DNA of 8,373 nucleotides from an uncultured Planctomycetaceae bacterium (GTDB lineage: Bacteria > Planctomycetota > Planctomycetia > Planctomycetales > Planctomycetaceae), in NCBI GenBank assembly GCA_903921605.1, contig CAIXQV010000567.1:1-8373 (forward strand), written 5' to 3'. The notes beneath the pieces were generated by a model. It ran no database searches, was not told where the DNA came from, and saw only the letters and a list, made by a program, of their open reading frames with translations. Shown here one piece after another: positions 1-7,709 of this stretch (positions within the stretch are counted from its first letter, which is position 1; every line of letters starts with the position of its first letter). Made by a program: the position numbers and the translations under genes.

Positions 1-1416
1 CATCGCAATGTTGAAGCCAGTCGCTAAGAAATATTGGATCCCCAGCGGCAATGTCAGCCATGCGACAATCAGGAAAATGGCCAGCAGAGTTGCGCGAACC
101 TGAGAGCGGATCTTCACCCCCAGCCACATGGAAAACCATGCTGTCAGCGGCAGGTAGATCAGAACGAAAACAGTTGACCACAGGACATAATCCCAGCCGT
201 AGTTCTTGAACCACTTTTCGAACAAGTAGATGCTGAGAAACGGAACGCACAGCACACAGATCAGTCGCCTGACGCCCTGGAACTTCTGCAGGATAATGTT
301 GCGTGCCGAAATTGGCGTTGTGAGCAATACGTCAAGAGTCTGTCGTGATCGCTCCGACGAAACCAGGCCCGCCGCATGAACGGCGACCATGGCGACAGAC
401 ACACCCCACAGCACATAGAGCAGCACGGACACCGTGTTGACCGACGTTCCACCGCTTGGTCCGCGTATTAACTGAAACGTCCACAGCAACGGCAGTTCCA
501 GCACGACCAGCATGCGGAACAGATAGCGCACCGTCCCCAGCGATTTTTTTGACGTCTCACGCCATGCGACCGGCTCTGTTCCCGGCAATAAGTCCACATC
601 CTTCGTCAGCACAATGCCGCCCGTCACATGGTTCATATCCGTGAAGATCCCGTCGAGCAGCTTGAACAATTCCAGCAGATAATTTCGGGCAGGGACAAAT
701 GCTCTGGATTCAAGAAACACGCGAGCAAGGAACAGGAAACCACAGGTCGAGAGAACGATTGTCGTCGAACCGGCAACAGCTTCCGGCAGCGTGCGTGTCT
801 CGGCCCACGCGAACACATTGGGTGCAAACATTCCCGGTATCAGATAGCACAGCAGAAGGAAGCAAAGATAGCTGGCAACAAAGGCCTCATGCGTCGTGCG
901 GAAGAATGCCGAGCAGGCAATGGAGAACGAACCAACCTGCAGACATGTTAGTGCTAACAGGAGTAGGCCGGACCACAAGTGACTCGAAGTTACCCCGCCG
1001 TTACTAAACGCAATCGCCATCAACGGAAACGAAATAAACAGGAAGTTGAACATCGGAATCAGACGGCCGAACAACTTCTGGATAACAATCTGCCAGGGTG
1101 TGAGAGTTGTCAGCATCAGCAGACTGAGACTCTCTTTCTCCTTCTCACTGCTGATCACACCGCAGACCGTCGCGGGCAGCAGCAGATAGATGCCCCAGAA
1201 CTGCACGGTAACGAGCTGATTGAACATCGGTCGTCCGCGTCCCAGCATGCTTGTCGTGCCGTCAGATGCAAGATTCCCGTAGAACAGCAAACACGTGGCG
1301 ACGAACAGAAACGCAGTATACCCGAATCTGATTGCATACGTTCGCTTCCGGGCCGCCTGCTCGGCAAGCTCTTTGGCAAGCAACGGAAGTTTCCATTTGC
1401 GCGCCAGGCCTCTCAT
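1..1416 (-). CDS. ABC-2 type transporter permease, C-terminus beyond window
   Basis: This is the membrane subunit that should pair with the ATPase encoded just upstream. Reading the minus strand from the ATG at 1414-1416 gives 472 codons without a stop to the window edge. Hydrophobic helices are visible near residues 31-47, 68-88, 120-138, 147-170 and 175-195, and a second hydrophobic set starts near residue 300. Two copies of the ABC-2 hallmark loop are present: SSEKEKESLSLLMLTTLTP from residue 89 and SSERSRQTLDVLLTTPI from residue 352. Each directly follows a membrane helix, so the protein looks like two permease halves fused in one chain. The start overlaps the ATPase stop by 4 bases (ATGA), which indicates translational coupling. 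The family assignment rests on the helices, the doubled loop motif and the ATPase neighbour. The substrate is unknown. Confidence 0.88.
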   Translation of the reverse strand, partial: MRGLARKWKLPLLAKELAEQAARKRTYAIRFGYTAFLFVATCLLFYGNLASDGTTSMLGRGRPMFNQLVTVQFWGIYLLLPATVCGVISSEKEKESLSLLMLTTLTPWQIVIQKLFGRLIPMFNFLFISFPLMAIAFSNGGVTSSHLWSGLLLLALTCLQVGSFSIACSAFFRTTHEAFVASYLCFLLLCYLIPGMFAPNVFAWAETRTLPEAVAGSTTIVLSTCGFLFLARVFLESRAFVPARNYLLELFKLLDGIFTDMNHVTGGIVLTKDVDLLPGTEPVAWRETSKKSLGTVRYLFRMLVVLELPLLWTFQLIRGPSGGTSVNTVSVLLYVLWGVSVAMVAVHAAGLVSSERSRQTLDVLLTTPISARNIILQKFQGVRRLICVLCVPFLSIYLFEKWFKNYGWDYVLWSTVFVLIYLPLTAWFSMWLGVKIRSQVRATLLAIFLIVAWLTLPLGIQYFLATGFNIAM

Positions 1417-2345
1417 GCTGTCCTGCCTTCCGTCAGCTTCATAAACGCTGTTTCCATGTCCATGGCTTCCGGCTGGAACATTCTCATCCGGGCTCCCAGG
1501 TCATGCATGCGGTCCAGCAAGTCTTCCGGCGGCAGATGCTCGGCACGCACACGAATGGCCAGTCTATCCGCCTGCACCTGGACTTCCTCAACGCCGGAAA
1601 TCCGACCGATCTGATCGATCAATGATTGGTTCCCGTTCACCAGTTGCACGTGGATCAACTGCTTTAAACCAAGTCGACTGTAAATATCTTTGAGCGACCC
1701 TTCGGTCACGATCTGTCCGGCTTCGATGATGCCGATTCTGGTACACAGCAGAGACAGTTCGTGCAGAATATGGCTTGAAATGAGGATCGTTTTCCCCATC
1801 TCTTTCAGCGCGAGCAGCATTTCCCGCATTTCGATTCGCGCTCGAGGATCCAGACCACTGGCTGGTTCGTCCAGCAACAGCAAATCCGGATCATGCAGCA
1901 ACACGCGAGCCAGTCCGAGTCGCTGTTTCATGCCGCGAGACAATGAGTCAACCGGTGCCCCAGCCTTAGCTGTCAGGTCGGTCAGTGCCAGCACGTCCCG
2001 GACAGTTCGTTCGCGTTGAGAAGTCGGTATGTCGTAAGCCGCCGCAAAAAAATGCAGATACTCTTTTGCTGTCAGGTCCTCATAGACGCCGAAAAAATCG
2101 GGCATATATCCGATGCGTTTTCTGATCGCCAGAGGATCATCGGTCACATTCATCCCGCCGATCGTGACGAGGCCATGATCAGGTGCAATCAATGTCGCGA
2201 GGACTTTGATAGTTGACGTTTTACCGGCACCGTTGGGGCCGATGAATCCGAAGACCTCCCCCTTGGGAATCTCAAACGAGACGCCGCGCACGGCATGTAC
2301 GGCTCCGTATGTGACCCAGAGATCTTTGATTTGCACGAACGCCAT
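1413..2345 (-). CDS. ABC transporter ATP-binding protein (ABC-2/CcmA-like)
   Basis: This 310-residue cytoplasmic ATPase should power the adjacent permease. All main ABC motifs are present and in order: Walker A GPNGAGKT (residues 36-43), signature LSRGMKQ (135-141), Walker B LLLLDEP (155-161), D-loop ASGLDP (162-167) and H-loop histidine 192. The Q-loop region reads GYMPDFFGVYEDLT (79-92) and has no obvious glutamine, a variation often seen in ABC-2 exporter ATPases. Residues from about 205 to 310 form the C-terminal extension common in these exporters and carry no motif I can name. The ATG overlaps the stop of the upstream membrane-protein gene by one base (TAATG), and the stop overlaps the permease start by 4. 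No frameshift or missing catalytic residue is seen. A drug-, polysaccharide- or lipid-exporter role cannot be told apart from sequence alone. Confidence 0.95.
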   Translation of the reverse strand: MAFVQIKDLWVTYGAVHAVRGVSFEIPKGEVFGFIGPNGAGKTSTIKVLATLIAPDHGLVTIGGMNVTDDPLAIRKRIGYMPDFFGVYEDLTAKEYLHFFAAAYDIPTSQRERTVRDVLALTDLTAKAGAPVDSLSRGMKQRLGLARVLLHDPDLLLLDEPASGLDPRARIEMREMLLALKEMGKTILISSHILHELSLLCTRIGIIEAGQIVTEGSLKDIYSRLGLKQLIHVQLVNGNQSLIDQIGRISGVEEVQVQADRLAIRVRAEHLPPEDLLDRMHDLGARMRMFQPEAMDMETAFMKLTEGRTA

Positions 2346-4432
2346 TACGAGCCCTTATGAAACAGTCGCCTGAATACCACGTAGTCATTTCCCTGCCTTG
2401 TCACGATCACCAGCAATAGTTGATTCGCATCGTCCGAATCGACAATTGACAGGTCCTCGAAATCTCCCGCAGCGTTCGGTGAGATCTGAGATACGATCGA
2501 GAATAATCCGACTGCCGGGCGGACGCACGCCTTGCGAACCAACTCCATAAGCTGCTGATCCTTCGACTTCGGCGAGTCGATCTGCCCGTTCGGCAAGGGT
2601 AGTTTTTCGCCTGGCGCAAGATCATGAATCTGGTTCTGCGTGAAAATCAGAACGGTCGAGTCCGGCAACACAGTCTGGATTTTCTTGTGCAGCGATCGCT
2701 GCCACTCGACATTTGCGAGCAGTTCCGGGGATTGCTGCCACGTTGTCGTGATGTCGTCCAGGTCAAACTGTGGGATGGCACGTTCTGTCTGCAGAGCCGT
2801 CTGACGACTCCATTGAGGGCTCCATTTTCCCATCTTCTGTCGAACTGTAAACGAGGCCGGCATGTTGCCGTCGGACGGTGGTGATTCAGACTCCTGTGGC
2901 TGGTTTGTCGTGTCGAAGGACACGTCATCGACGTCGGATGTCCGCAAGCCAGGTGTGGAATTCCGTTCATTCATTTTAGGGTTGCGGCGGAGATTTACTG
3001 GCGCATAGAGAGTCTGCTTCAGTTCAGTCGCAACTTCCTTCTGTGTTGCTGTAAACAACATTTCGAAACAACTATTGCGGATCACGCGATTTCCGTTTGT
3101 CAGATCAACAAACTCCAGCGATGTTCGATAGTCGGTCGATCCCAGGTATGCACTGCCGAGCAAAGCGGTAAACCCGGTGAACACAAAGGACATCACCGGC
3201 AGCAGCAGCCATGTGAATCGGCGACAATTGAAATATCCCAGCACGTAGTAGTCGATGGGCACGATCGCGATAAGAAACAACGCCAGAATGACGATCACGA
3301 CACTCAAGGGAATGCTCTGCACATTATCCGGCAGCAGAATCGATGAGAGCGAGTCCATTTCGGCGAGGCGGACCTGTTGAAACGGACTATACATGAGCTG
3401 GGAATCGTCGAACTGGTCGAACTCCGCCCCCAACAGCCGTTTTGACAACTGCCCCGAGGTGCCGCTGTGGCTAAACTCAGCCTGCATTTTGCTCCGAATC
3501 TTCCACAGATGCGCCGCGGCCTCTCTGAGATCCAGCACCGTGTCGGCTTTTTCCTCAGCCCGAAGAATTACGGAACGTCCCAGTCCCGGGCGGTACATGC
3601 GAAAATGATCGCGGCGATCCCCAGGTTCTCCCGGCGGCAGTCCGTCGGCATCGGTCAACATCCCCGGATCGTCTTCCGGAACTCCTGCGATCCGATTCAG
3701 GAACTTAGCCTGTGCCGGCGAATACTCACTGCCAACGCTTACCAACAGGCTACCCCCTGTCTCCACCCAGTCGCCGATGGCGTCGAGTTGATCCTCAGTC
3801 AACACATTGAATCCCGGACTTGTCAGCGCCAACACGTCGAATGAGAACAGACCCAGCCCGCTGGCTCGGAGATCATCAGGCGTGATCTCCGACGGGATGC
3901 TCACGAGTTGATTGCCAGGGATCTCGTTCCCCCCCAACTGATCAAGTCGCAGAGACTGCCCGAGTTCGGCGCTTCCCGCGACGCCGGAATTCTCTTTCGG
4001 AACCAAAACTCCGATCACAAAGGAACGCCGCCAATACACGGGAACTCGCAATTCAGAACTGCCCAGATCATATTCTTTTGTGTCAGTTAGAAAGCGGGCA
4101 CGCACCGTCAATGTGGAAAGGTCGCTGGAAAGCGACATCGGAGGAAGGATCGTGCGTGAATGCCTGTCGCCGGCGAATAAAGCTACGTCACTTCCCACGT
4201 TACGATGAAGCAGCTTCTCGCCGTCATAGCAAGCCAGCTCAAGCCGTCCTTCCACCAGCTCCGGTGATGCCCAGTCAAGATGAACATTCAGCGACAGCGG
4301 CGCATCAGATCGGACATTGGAAGTCACTGTTGAAAGTTTCAGCCTTAACGGTCCGGCAGCGTTGGCCTGCGATGCGATCAGCAGGATGACGAAGACATAC
4401 CGAAGAATTCTGAATAGGCCGGAAGTGTTCAT
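2345..4432 (-). CDS. Exported membrane protein with GATase1-like region, part of ABC cassette
   Basis: This 695-residue protein begins with a signal peptide (FVILLIASQANA, likely cut near residue 25). A long region predicted to lie outside the cytoplasmic membrane follows. Within it, about residues 199-245, the pattern VLTEDQLDAIGDWVETGGSLLVSVG resembles the class I glutamine amidotransferase-like fold found in GldG-type and DUF4350-type proteins that accompany ABC-2 exporters. I see no catalytic Cys-His-Glu set, so this looks like a non-enzymatic fold. Two helices near 376-397 (VVIVILALFLIAIVPIDYY) and 405-425 (LLLPVMSFVFTGFTALLG) are split by a short basic loop (NCRRF). The C-terminal part, 426-695, contains a polar, low-complexity stretch near 487-530. 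The ATG was chosen because it gives an intact signal peptide; no strong ribosome binding site precedes it. The stop overlaps the ATPase start by one base. The molecular function is unknown; a substrate-handling or scaffold subunit of the transporter is inferred. Confidence 0.85.
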   Translation of the reverse strand: MNTSGLFRILRYVFVILLIASQANAAGPLRLKLSTVTSNVRSDAPLSLNVHLDWASPELVEGRLELACYDGEKLLHRNVGSDVALFAGDRHSRTILPPMSLSSDLSTLTVRARFLTDTKEYDLGSSELRVPVYWRRSFVIGVLVPKENSGVAGSAELGQSLRLDQLGGNEIPGNQLVSIPSEITPDDLRASGLGLFSFDVLALTSPGFNVLTEDQLDAIGDWVETGGSLLVSVGSEYSPAQAKFLNRIAGVPEDDPGMLTDADGLPPGEPGDRRDHFRMYRPGLGRSVILRAEEKADTVLDLREAAAHLWKIRSKMQAEFSHSGTSGQLSKRLLGAEFDQFDDSQLMYSPFQQVRLAEMDSLSSILLPDNVQSIPLSVVIVILALFLIAIVPIDYYVLGYFNCRRFTWLLLPVMSFVFTGFTALLGSAYLGSTDYRTSLEFVDLTNGNRVIRNSCFEMLFTATQKEVATELKQTLYAPVNLRRNPKMNERNSTPGLRTSDVDDVSFDTTNQPQESESPPSDGNMPASFTVRQKMGKWSPQWSRQTALQTERAIPQFDLDDITTTWQQSPELLANVEWQRSLHKKIQTVLPDSTVLIFTQNQIHDLAPGEKLPLPNGQIDSPKSKDQQLMELVRKACVRPAVGLFSIVSQISPNAAGDFEDLSIVDSDDANQLLLVIVTRQGNDYVVFRRLFHKGS

Positions 4433-4455
4433 GGCGATTCTGACTCAGCAACATC

Positions 4456-4896
4456 TCAGAGGATTGAATCACCGCCAGCCGTTGATGATGGATCGTCGTG
4501 ATTGGTCGGGCGGCGAGCACTCTGGGGAGGAATGAATCCGGGAACAATGGCCTTCATCGCGAGAATGATACTGATGCCGAAAAAGACCGGCCCTGCCGCA
4601 TTGCATAACTGAAACAACTGAATGCCCGGGAGACCATTTGGTGTTACTCCGCCTGGCGACAATAGATTCATCATCAGTACGGACGCCGCACTGGGAACAA
4701 TAATGGACAATGCAAAACAGAAGTACGCGCCACGATATGATGAGGCAACCCTGATTCGCTCCGGCCTGAAGATGGGGATGCCCAGGAGAAACGCAAGATA
4801 CACGACCTGCAGCCAACCGCCCGATGGCATCCATCCACCAGCACCGCCGCCACCGCCGCCGAACAATTGCATCATCAACAGTTCTTCTCGCCCCAT
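4456..4896 (-). CDS. Small glycine-rich three-helix membrane protein
   Basis: I do not recognise this 146-residue protein. After a short N-terminus comes a run of six glycines, then AGGW, at about residues 13-22. Three hydrophobic segments follow near residues 29-43 (LQVVYLAFLLGIPIF), 56-79 (GAYFCFALSIIVPSAASVLMMNLL, taken as a whole segment) and 98-118 (AAGPVFFGISIILAMKAIVPG). The tail is polar and proline/serine-rich. The ATG at 4894-4896 is preferred over an in-frame TTG at 4941; ATGs at 4875 and 4872 are alternatives, the former preceded by a weak AGAAG. It ends 23 bases before the signal-peptide protein and is probably the first gene of the ABC operon. A TTGGCA element (4944-4949, minus strand) sits 16 bases from TACACA (4922-4927) and could be a weak promoter. 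It may be an accessory membrane subunit, but only position and hydrophobicity support this. Confidence 0.68.
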   Translation of the reverse strand: MGREELLMMQLFGGGGGGAGGWMPSGGWLQVVYLAFLLGIPIFRPERIRVASSYRGAYFCFALSIIVPSAASVLMMNLLSPGGVTPNGLPGIQLFQLCNAAGPVFFGISIILAMKAIVPGFIPPQSARRPTNHDDPSSTAGGDSIL

Positions 4897-5089
4897 GAGA
4901 ATCGCTTTCGACAGAGTTCCATGTGTAGCTGCCAAACACAAGTTGCCAACATACGTCCGTTTCGTCGATCGAACTCAGTTGGTGCGGCTGAGTGCAGCGG
5001 ATCCATCTCGTTGCATCGTATACTAGATTCCATTCGTGCGTGTGGCCATCGATACCCCCTCGGGGCCAGGCGATCTTTGTAGGGAACAA

Positions 5090-5372
5090 CTTCGCAGCTC
5101 AGGTCACTCCCTGGAAACGTATTATGCACCAACACTCCATCGCTGCCAACGCGGAAGACGGGCTCTCCGAAGACCTCGATACTGGCTCGATACTGGAAAC
5201 GGTTTCGCGGGCTGGACGAAGTGTGATTGATTCGACGTAGCCAGTCGTATCATGGGCGGCAGGAAAGTTGTGGTTGCCATCTTGATCAGCGTCAAAGGAG
5301 GATTCGTTCTGCAGGGATGATTTGTTGCGCAAGTTTTGACACCGCGAACCCCGGGGCATCCACATTTTGGAC
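5090..5372 (-). pseudogene. Remnant of Hint-domain (polymorphic toxin-type) protein
   Basis: The minus strand spells the C-terminal end of a Hint (Hedgehog/intein) domain, but across shifted frames. From about 5370 to 5305 one frame reads FAVSKLAQQIIPAERILL. The next frame then reads DADQDGNHNFPAAHDTT and GYVESITLRPARETVSSIE. The first frame resumes with VFGEPVFRVGSDGVLVHNT, ending near 5118. The VxRVGxxGVLVHN ending, preceded by ETV..IEV, is the classic Hint terminus before a toxin. The second shift coincides with an exact 11-bp tandem duplication (5175-5196); removing one copy joins the two segments in frame. The first shift lies near 5291-5301. Downstream, where a toxin would sit, two frames are open (VVPYKDRLAPRGYRW or TKIAWPRGGIDGHTHEW) and I cannot assign either to a family. 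No intact start or upstream secretion domain is present. The Hint identity is from pattern recognition, without a database search. Confidence 0.62.
5175..5196. repeat. Exact 11-bp tandem duplication (CTCGATACTGG x2)
   Basis: The unit CTCGATACTGG occurs twice back to back at 5175-5185 and 5186-5196. Eleven is not a multiple of three, so the duplication shifts the reading frame of any gene crossing it. It falls at the point where the Hint-like reading on the minus strand jumps frame, and it looks like a replication-slippage lesion. Confidence 0.9.
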
Positions 5373-5509
5373 TCAACATTCTGATCTCAATTGGATCAAG
5401 ACTCAAATCGTATTGCCCAGTGAATTGGCTCGCTGCACATGCAAGTCGAACGCGGGAGTTGGCGAATTGCAGGCAAGCCGGGATCTGTGCTTTTCGATCC
5501 TTTGCAGTA

Positions 5510-5515
5510 TACAAT
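5510..5515 (+). promoter_or_regulatory. Possible -10 element upstream of imuB
   Basis: TACAAT lies inside CAGTATACAATG, 47 bases before the imuB start codon. No good -35 hexamer sits at normal distance and no clear LexA operator is visible nearby. This is only a tentative promoter mark. Confidence 0.2.
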
Positions 5516-5562
5516 GCGGGGCTCAGTCGTACTGTTTTCTCGGTGTCGGGCCAGAGTCGTTC

Positions 5563-7539
5563 ATGAAACGTGTGTTGTGTATTCGGTTTCCCAACTGGTC
5601 CATCCAGTGCCTGCGGCGTGAGCTGCGGGAGCAGATGCCGTCCGCGACAGCGCTGGCGCTGCATACGCCTTTTGCGCCGCATACGGACAGCACAGCGAAG
5701 CCGAGTGATGTTGACGAGGACACTCGATACGTTCGAGCAGTGTTCCCATCAGCTCGCGGTGGGCCGGCGATTGTGGCGGTTTCGATGGACGCGTGGAGTC
5801 AGGGAGTTCGCCCCGGGATGCCACTGGCGGAAGCTCGCAGTATGGCTCAGCCTGTCGTGCCGAAACAGGATGCTCGACGAGGAGCCCGAAGCAAGCAGCC
5901 TCCGCAGGTGATAGTTCCCGTTGAGTTTCGCGAATGGCAGCCGTTGCGTGATCGAGCGATGTTGCGAACTGTGGCCGAGTTGACTCGACGCTACGCTCCG
6001 GTCGTCGGTCTGGATGAAGTTCCACTGCCGGATAGTCTTCTGCTGGATGTGACCGGCTGTGCTCCGCTTTTTGGTGGTGAAGCGGGGTTGGCGGAGTCCC
6101 TGCTGAGGGATCTTCGCAAAGCAGGCTGGAGTTGTCGGATCGCCATTACCAGTTCCGTGGCCATTGGTTGGGCATTGACTCACGCAGACAGCGCCGCGCG
6201 GCAGGACCAGCAGCGTCAACAATCACAGAGTCCGGTTGTTGGCAGTGTAGATTTTCGGCGATCAAGACAAGGGGCCAGCGCTGAGTCGATCGTTCACGAT
6301 CTTCCGATCACGATTGTTCCGGACGGCTATGAGCTTCAGGAGCTTGCTCGACTTCCGGTCTCAACATCGCGGCTTAATCTGAGTGACTTGGAGATTCTTT
6401 CGCACCTGGGAATTCGTACGCTGGGGCAGTTGTTAAGCCTGCCACGAGAAGATCTGCCATCACGATTTTCGGAAGCCGGTGTTCTGCGAGTTCAGCAACT
6501 GGCCGGTGCCGTGGATGAGCCAATTGTTCCTATCCCCGAAGCCAATCCGATCACTGCGTTATGGAGTTCAGACGATCCCGCGCTGGGGCTCAATGATATT
6601 CGTTTCGTCTTGCAGATTCTGACCACTCAGATTGCTGAACAACTGGAGCGTCGTCGAGTCGCCTGCAGCAGTGTGACCTGTCACTTTCGGTTTCCGGATC
6701 GAACGCAGATGGCGGTGACGGCTGGCGTTGTGAAGCCGACGCAGTCTGCGGAGTTACTGCATGAAGTTTTATGTCTTCGTGTGGAAACTCAAGCGACGTT
6801 GTCGGCCATGGAAGCGTCGACTGTGGATGCGAAGAAGGCTGGGAATACGACAACCGCAGAGCCGGATTCGGTGCCCTCAGTTGCATTGACTGATGGCAAC
6901 GCGAATCCTGAACGTTCGATGGAATTTCTGCTGTCTCAGCCGTTTCATGCCGTCAGAATAAATGTCGTTGTTACTTCGTTGCCCGTTGCTCGTCAGAAGG
7001 ATCTCTTCAGTCCTGAAGAGCATGTGGTGCCTGAGGAAGAACTGGCTGCTCTGATTTCTCGGCTCAGTGGACGACTTGGGACCGATGCGGTACGAACACT
7101 GCGCACCCAGCCGGATGCTCGCCCGGAGTTTGAAGTTGTCTCTGAATCGATCCTTGGGAAAGATCCGGCAATGATTCGTCAATCCGTGCTGGATGAGAAG
7201 CTCGGAAAGCTCACCGAGCCACTTCAGGCGTCAGAACTTCTCGTCGGTGAAGAGAACATCGGGCCTCGGATTGTTTCGCGTCCACTGCGGTTGCTTCCGG
7301 TTCCAATACCCATCTCGACGGGTGAGAAACGAAGAAACTTTCCGACACAGTTGCTGATCTCTGGTCGTACCTTTCAGCTCCGTCAGTTCTCTGCTCCTGA
7401 GAGAATTCAGACGGCGTGGTGGACCGATGAGCCTTGTCACCGCGATTACTACCAGGTGATAACTCACGCCGGTTCGCGAATGTGGCTGTATCGAGACCTG
7501 CATACCAGCCAATGGTTTCTGCACGGCGTTTTTGATTGA
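5563..7539 (+). CDS. imuB: ImuB-like Y-family DNA polymerase paralogue
   Basis: This 658-residue protein belongs to the ImuB family, the non-catalytic Y-family subunit that links the damage-tolerance polymerase DnaE2 to the sliding clamp. The start MKRVLCIRFPNWSIQ is typical of the family; at the place where active Y-family polymerases have their first catalytic aspartate it has no acid. The palm region runs YAPVVGLDEVPLPDSLLLDVTG (split at residues 144-152 and 153-165): the usual DE pair appears as D157-S158, so the glutamate is lost. RPGMPLAEA lies near 83-91, and a helix-hairpin-helix (LSHLGIRTLGQLLSLP) spans 279-294. A clamp-binding-like QKDLF lies at 478-482, and the ImuB C-terminal domain ends in DYYQV...WLYRD...WFLHGVFD. 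An in-frame TTG at 5227 would add 112 residues with no ImuB similarity, so the ATG at 5563 is chosen. Neither imuA nor dnaE2 is adjacent in this window. Confidence 0.93.
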   Translation: MKRVLCIRFPNWSIQCLRRELREQMPSATALALHTPFAPHTDSTAKPSDVDEDTRYVRAVFPSARGGPAIVAVSMDAWSQGVRPGMPLAEARSMAQPVVPKQDARRGARSKQPPQVIVPVEFREWQPLRDRAMLRTVAELTRRYAPVVGLDEVPLPDSLLLDVTGCAPLFGGEAGLAESLLRDLRKAGWSCRIAITSSVAIGWALTHADSAARQDQQRQQSQSPVVGSVDFRRSRQGASAESIVHDLPITIVPDGYELQELARLPVSTSRLNLSDLEILSHLGIRTLGQLLSLPREDLPSRFSEAGVLRVQQLAGAVDEPIVPIPEANPITALWSSDDPALGLNDIRFVLQILTTQIAEQLERRRVACSSVTCHFRFPDRTQMAVTAGVVKPTQSAELLHEVLCLRVETQATLSAMEASTVDAKKAGNTTTAEPDSVPSVALTDGNANPERSMEFLLSQPFHAVRINVVVTSLPVARQKDLFSPEEHVVPEEELAALISRLSGRLGTDAVRTLRTQPDARPEFEVVSESILGKDPAMIRQSVLDEKLGKLTEPLQASELLVGEENIGPRIVSRPLRLLPVPIPISTGEKRRNFPTQLLISGRTFQLRQFSAPERIQTAWWTDEPCHRDYYQVITHAGSRMWLYRDLHTSQWFLHGVFD

Positions 7540-7560
7540 ACAGTACTGAGCGATACCGCG

Positions 7561-7588
7561 GAGGCCGTTGGCCAACGCCACTCTTTTT
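7561..7588 (+). terminator. Probable intrinsic terminator after imuB
   Basis: A GC-rich dyad lies 21 bases after the imuB stop. Its core CGTTGGCCAACG (7566-7577) is a perfect palindrome, and outer GAG (7561-7563) can pair with CTC (7581-7583). Five T residues (7584-7588) follow directly. The stem is bulged and the tight palindrome must sacrifice pairs to form a loop, so strength is uncertain. Confidence 0.5.
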
Positions 7589-7608
7589 GGCTCTGCGCGA
7601 AATCCGGT

Positions 7609-7628
7609 GCGGAGGTTAGAAACTCCGC
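7609..7628. repeat. Hairpin GCGGAG / CTCCGC
   Basis: A perfect 6-bp stem, GCGGAG (7609-7614) with CTCCGC (7623-7628), encloses an 8-base loop. No T-run follows, so it is not a classic terminator. It may be a dispersed palindromic element or part of the end of the imuB transcript. The flanking bases (7589-7608 and 7629-7709) show nothing I can name. Confidence 0.4.
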
Positions 7629-7709
7629 GTGCCCGCTACTCACGTCGTTCGCGGAAAGTCCAAAACAAAAGAGAGTCGTATAGATCCTCACGTTGAGTCT
7701 GAAAGCTTT

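Noticed and set aside
4254..4271. SPELVEG peptide in the 695-residue protein, which in some bacteria marks an inserted palindromic repeat
   Set aside because: The DNA here does not match that repeat and has no palindrome; the residues fit an ordinary beta-strand context (SPELVEGRLEL).
5351..5358. CCCCGGGG palindrome
   Set aside because: It is short and isolated, as expected by chance in GC-rich DNA.
5527..5550. TACTGT half-site upstream of imuB as a LexA operator
   Set aside because: No matching inverted half follows at the proper distance.
5227..5562. In-frame 112-codon extension of imuB from a TTG
   Set aside because: The extension has many cysteines, no family similarity and overlaps the Hint relic. 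The ATG at 5563 gives the standard ImuB N-terminus.
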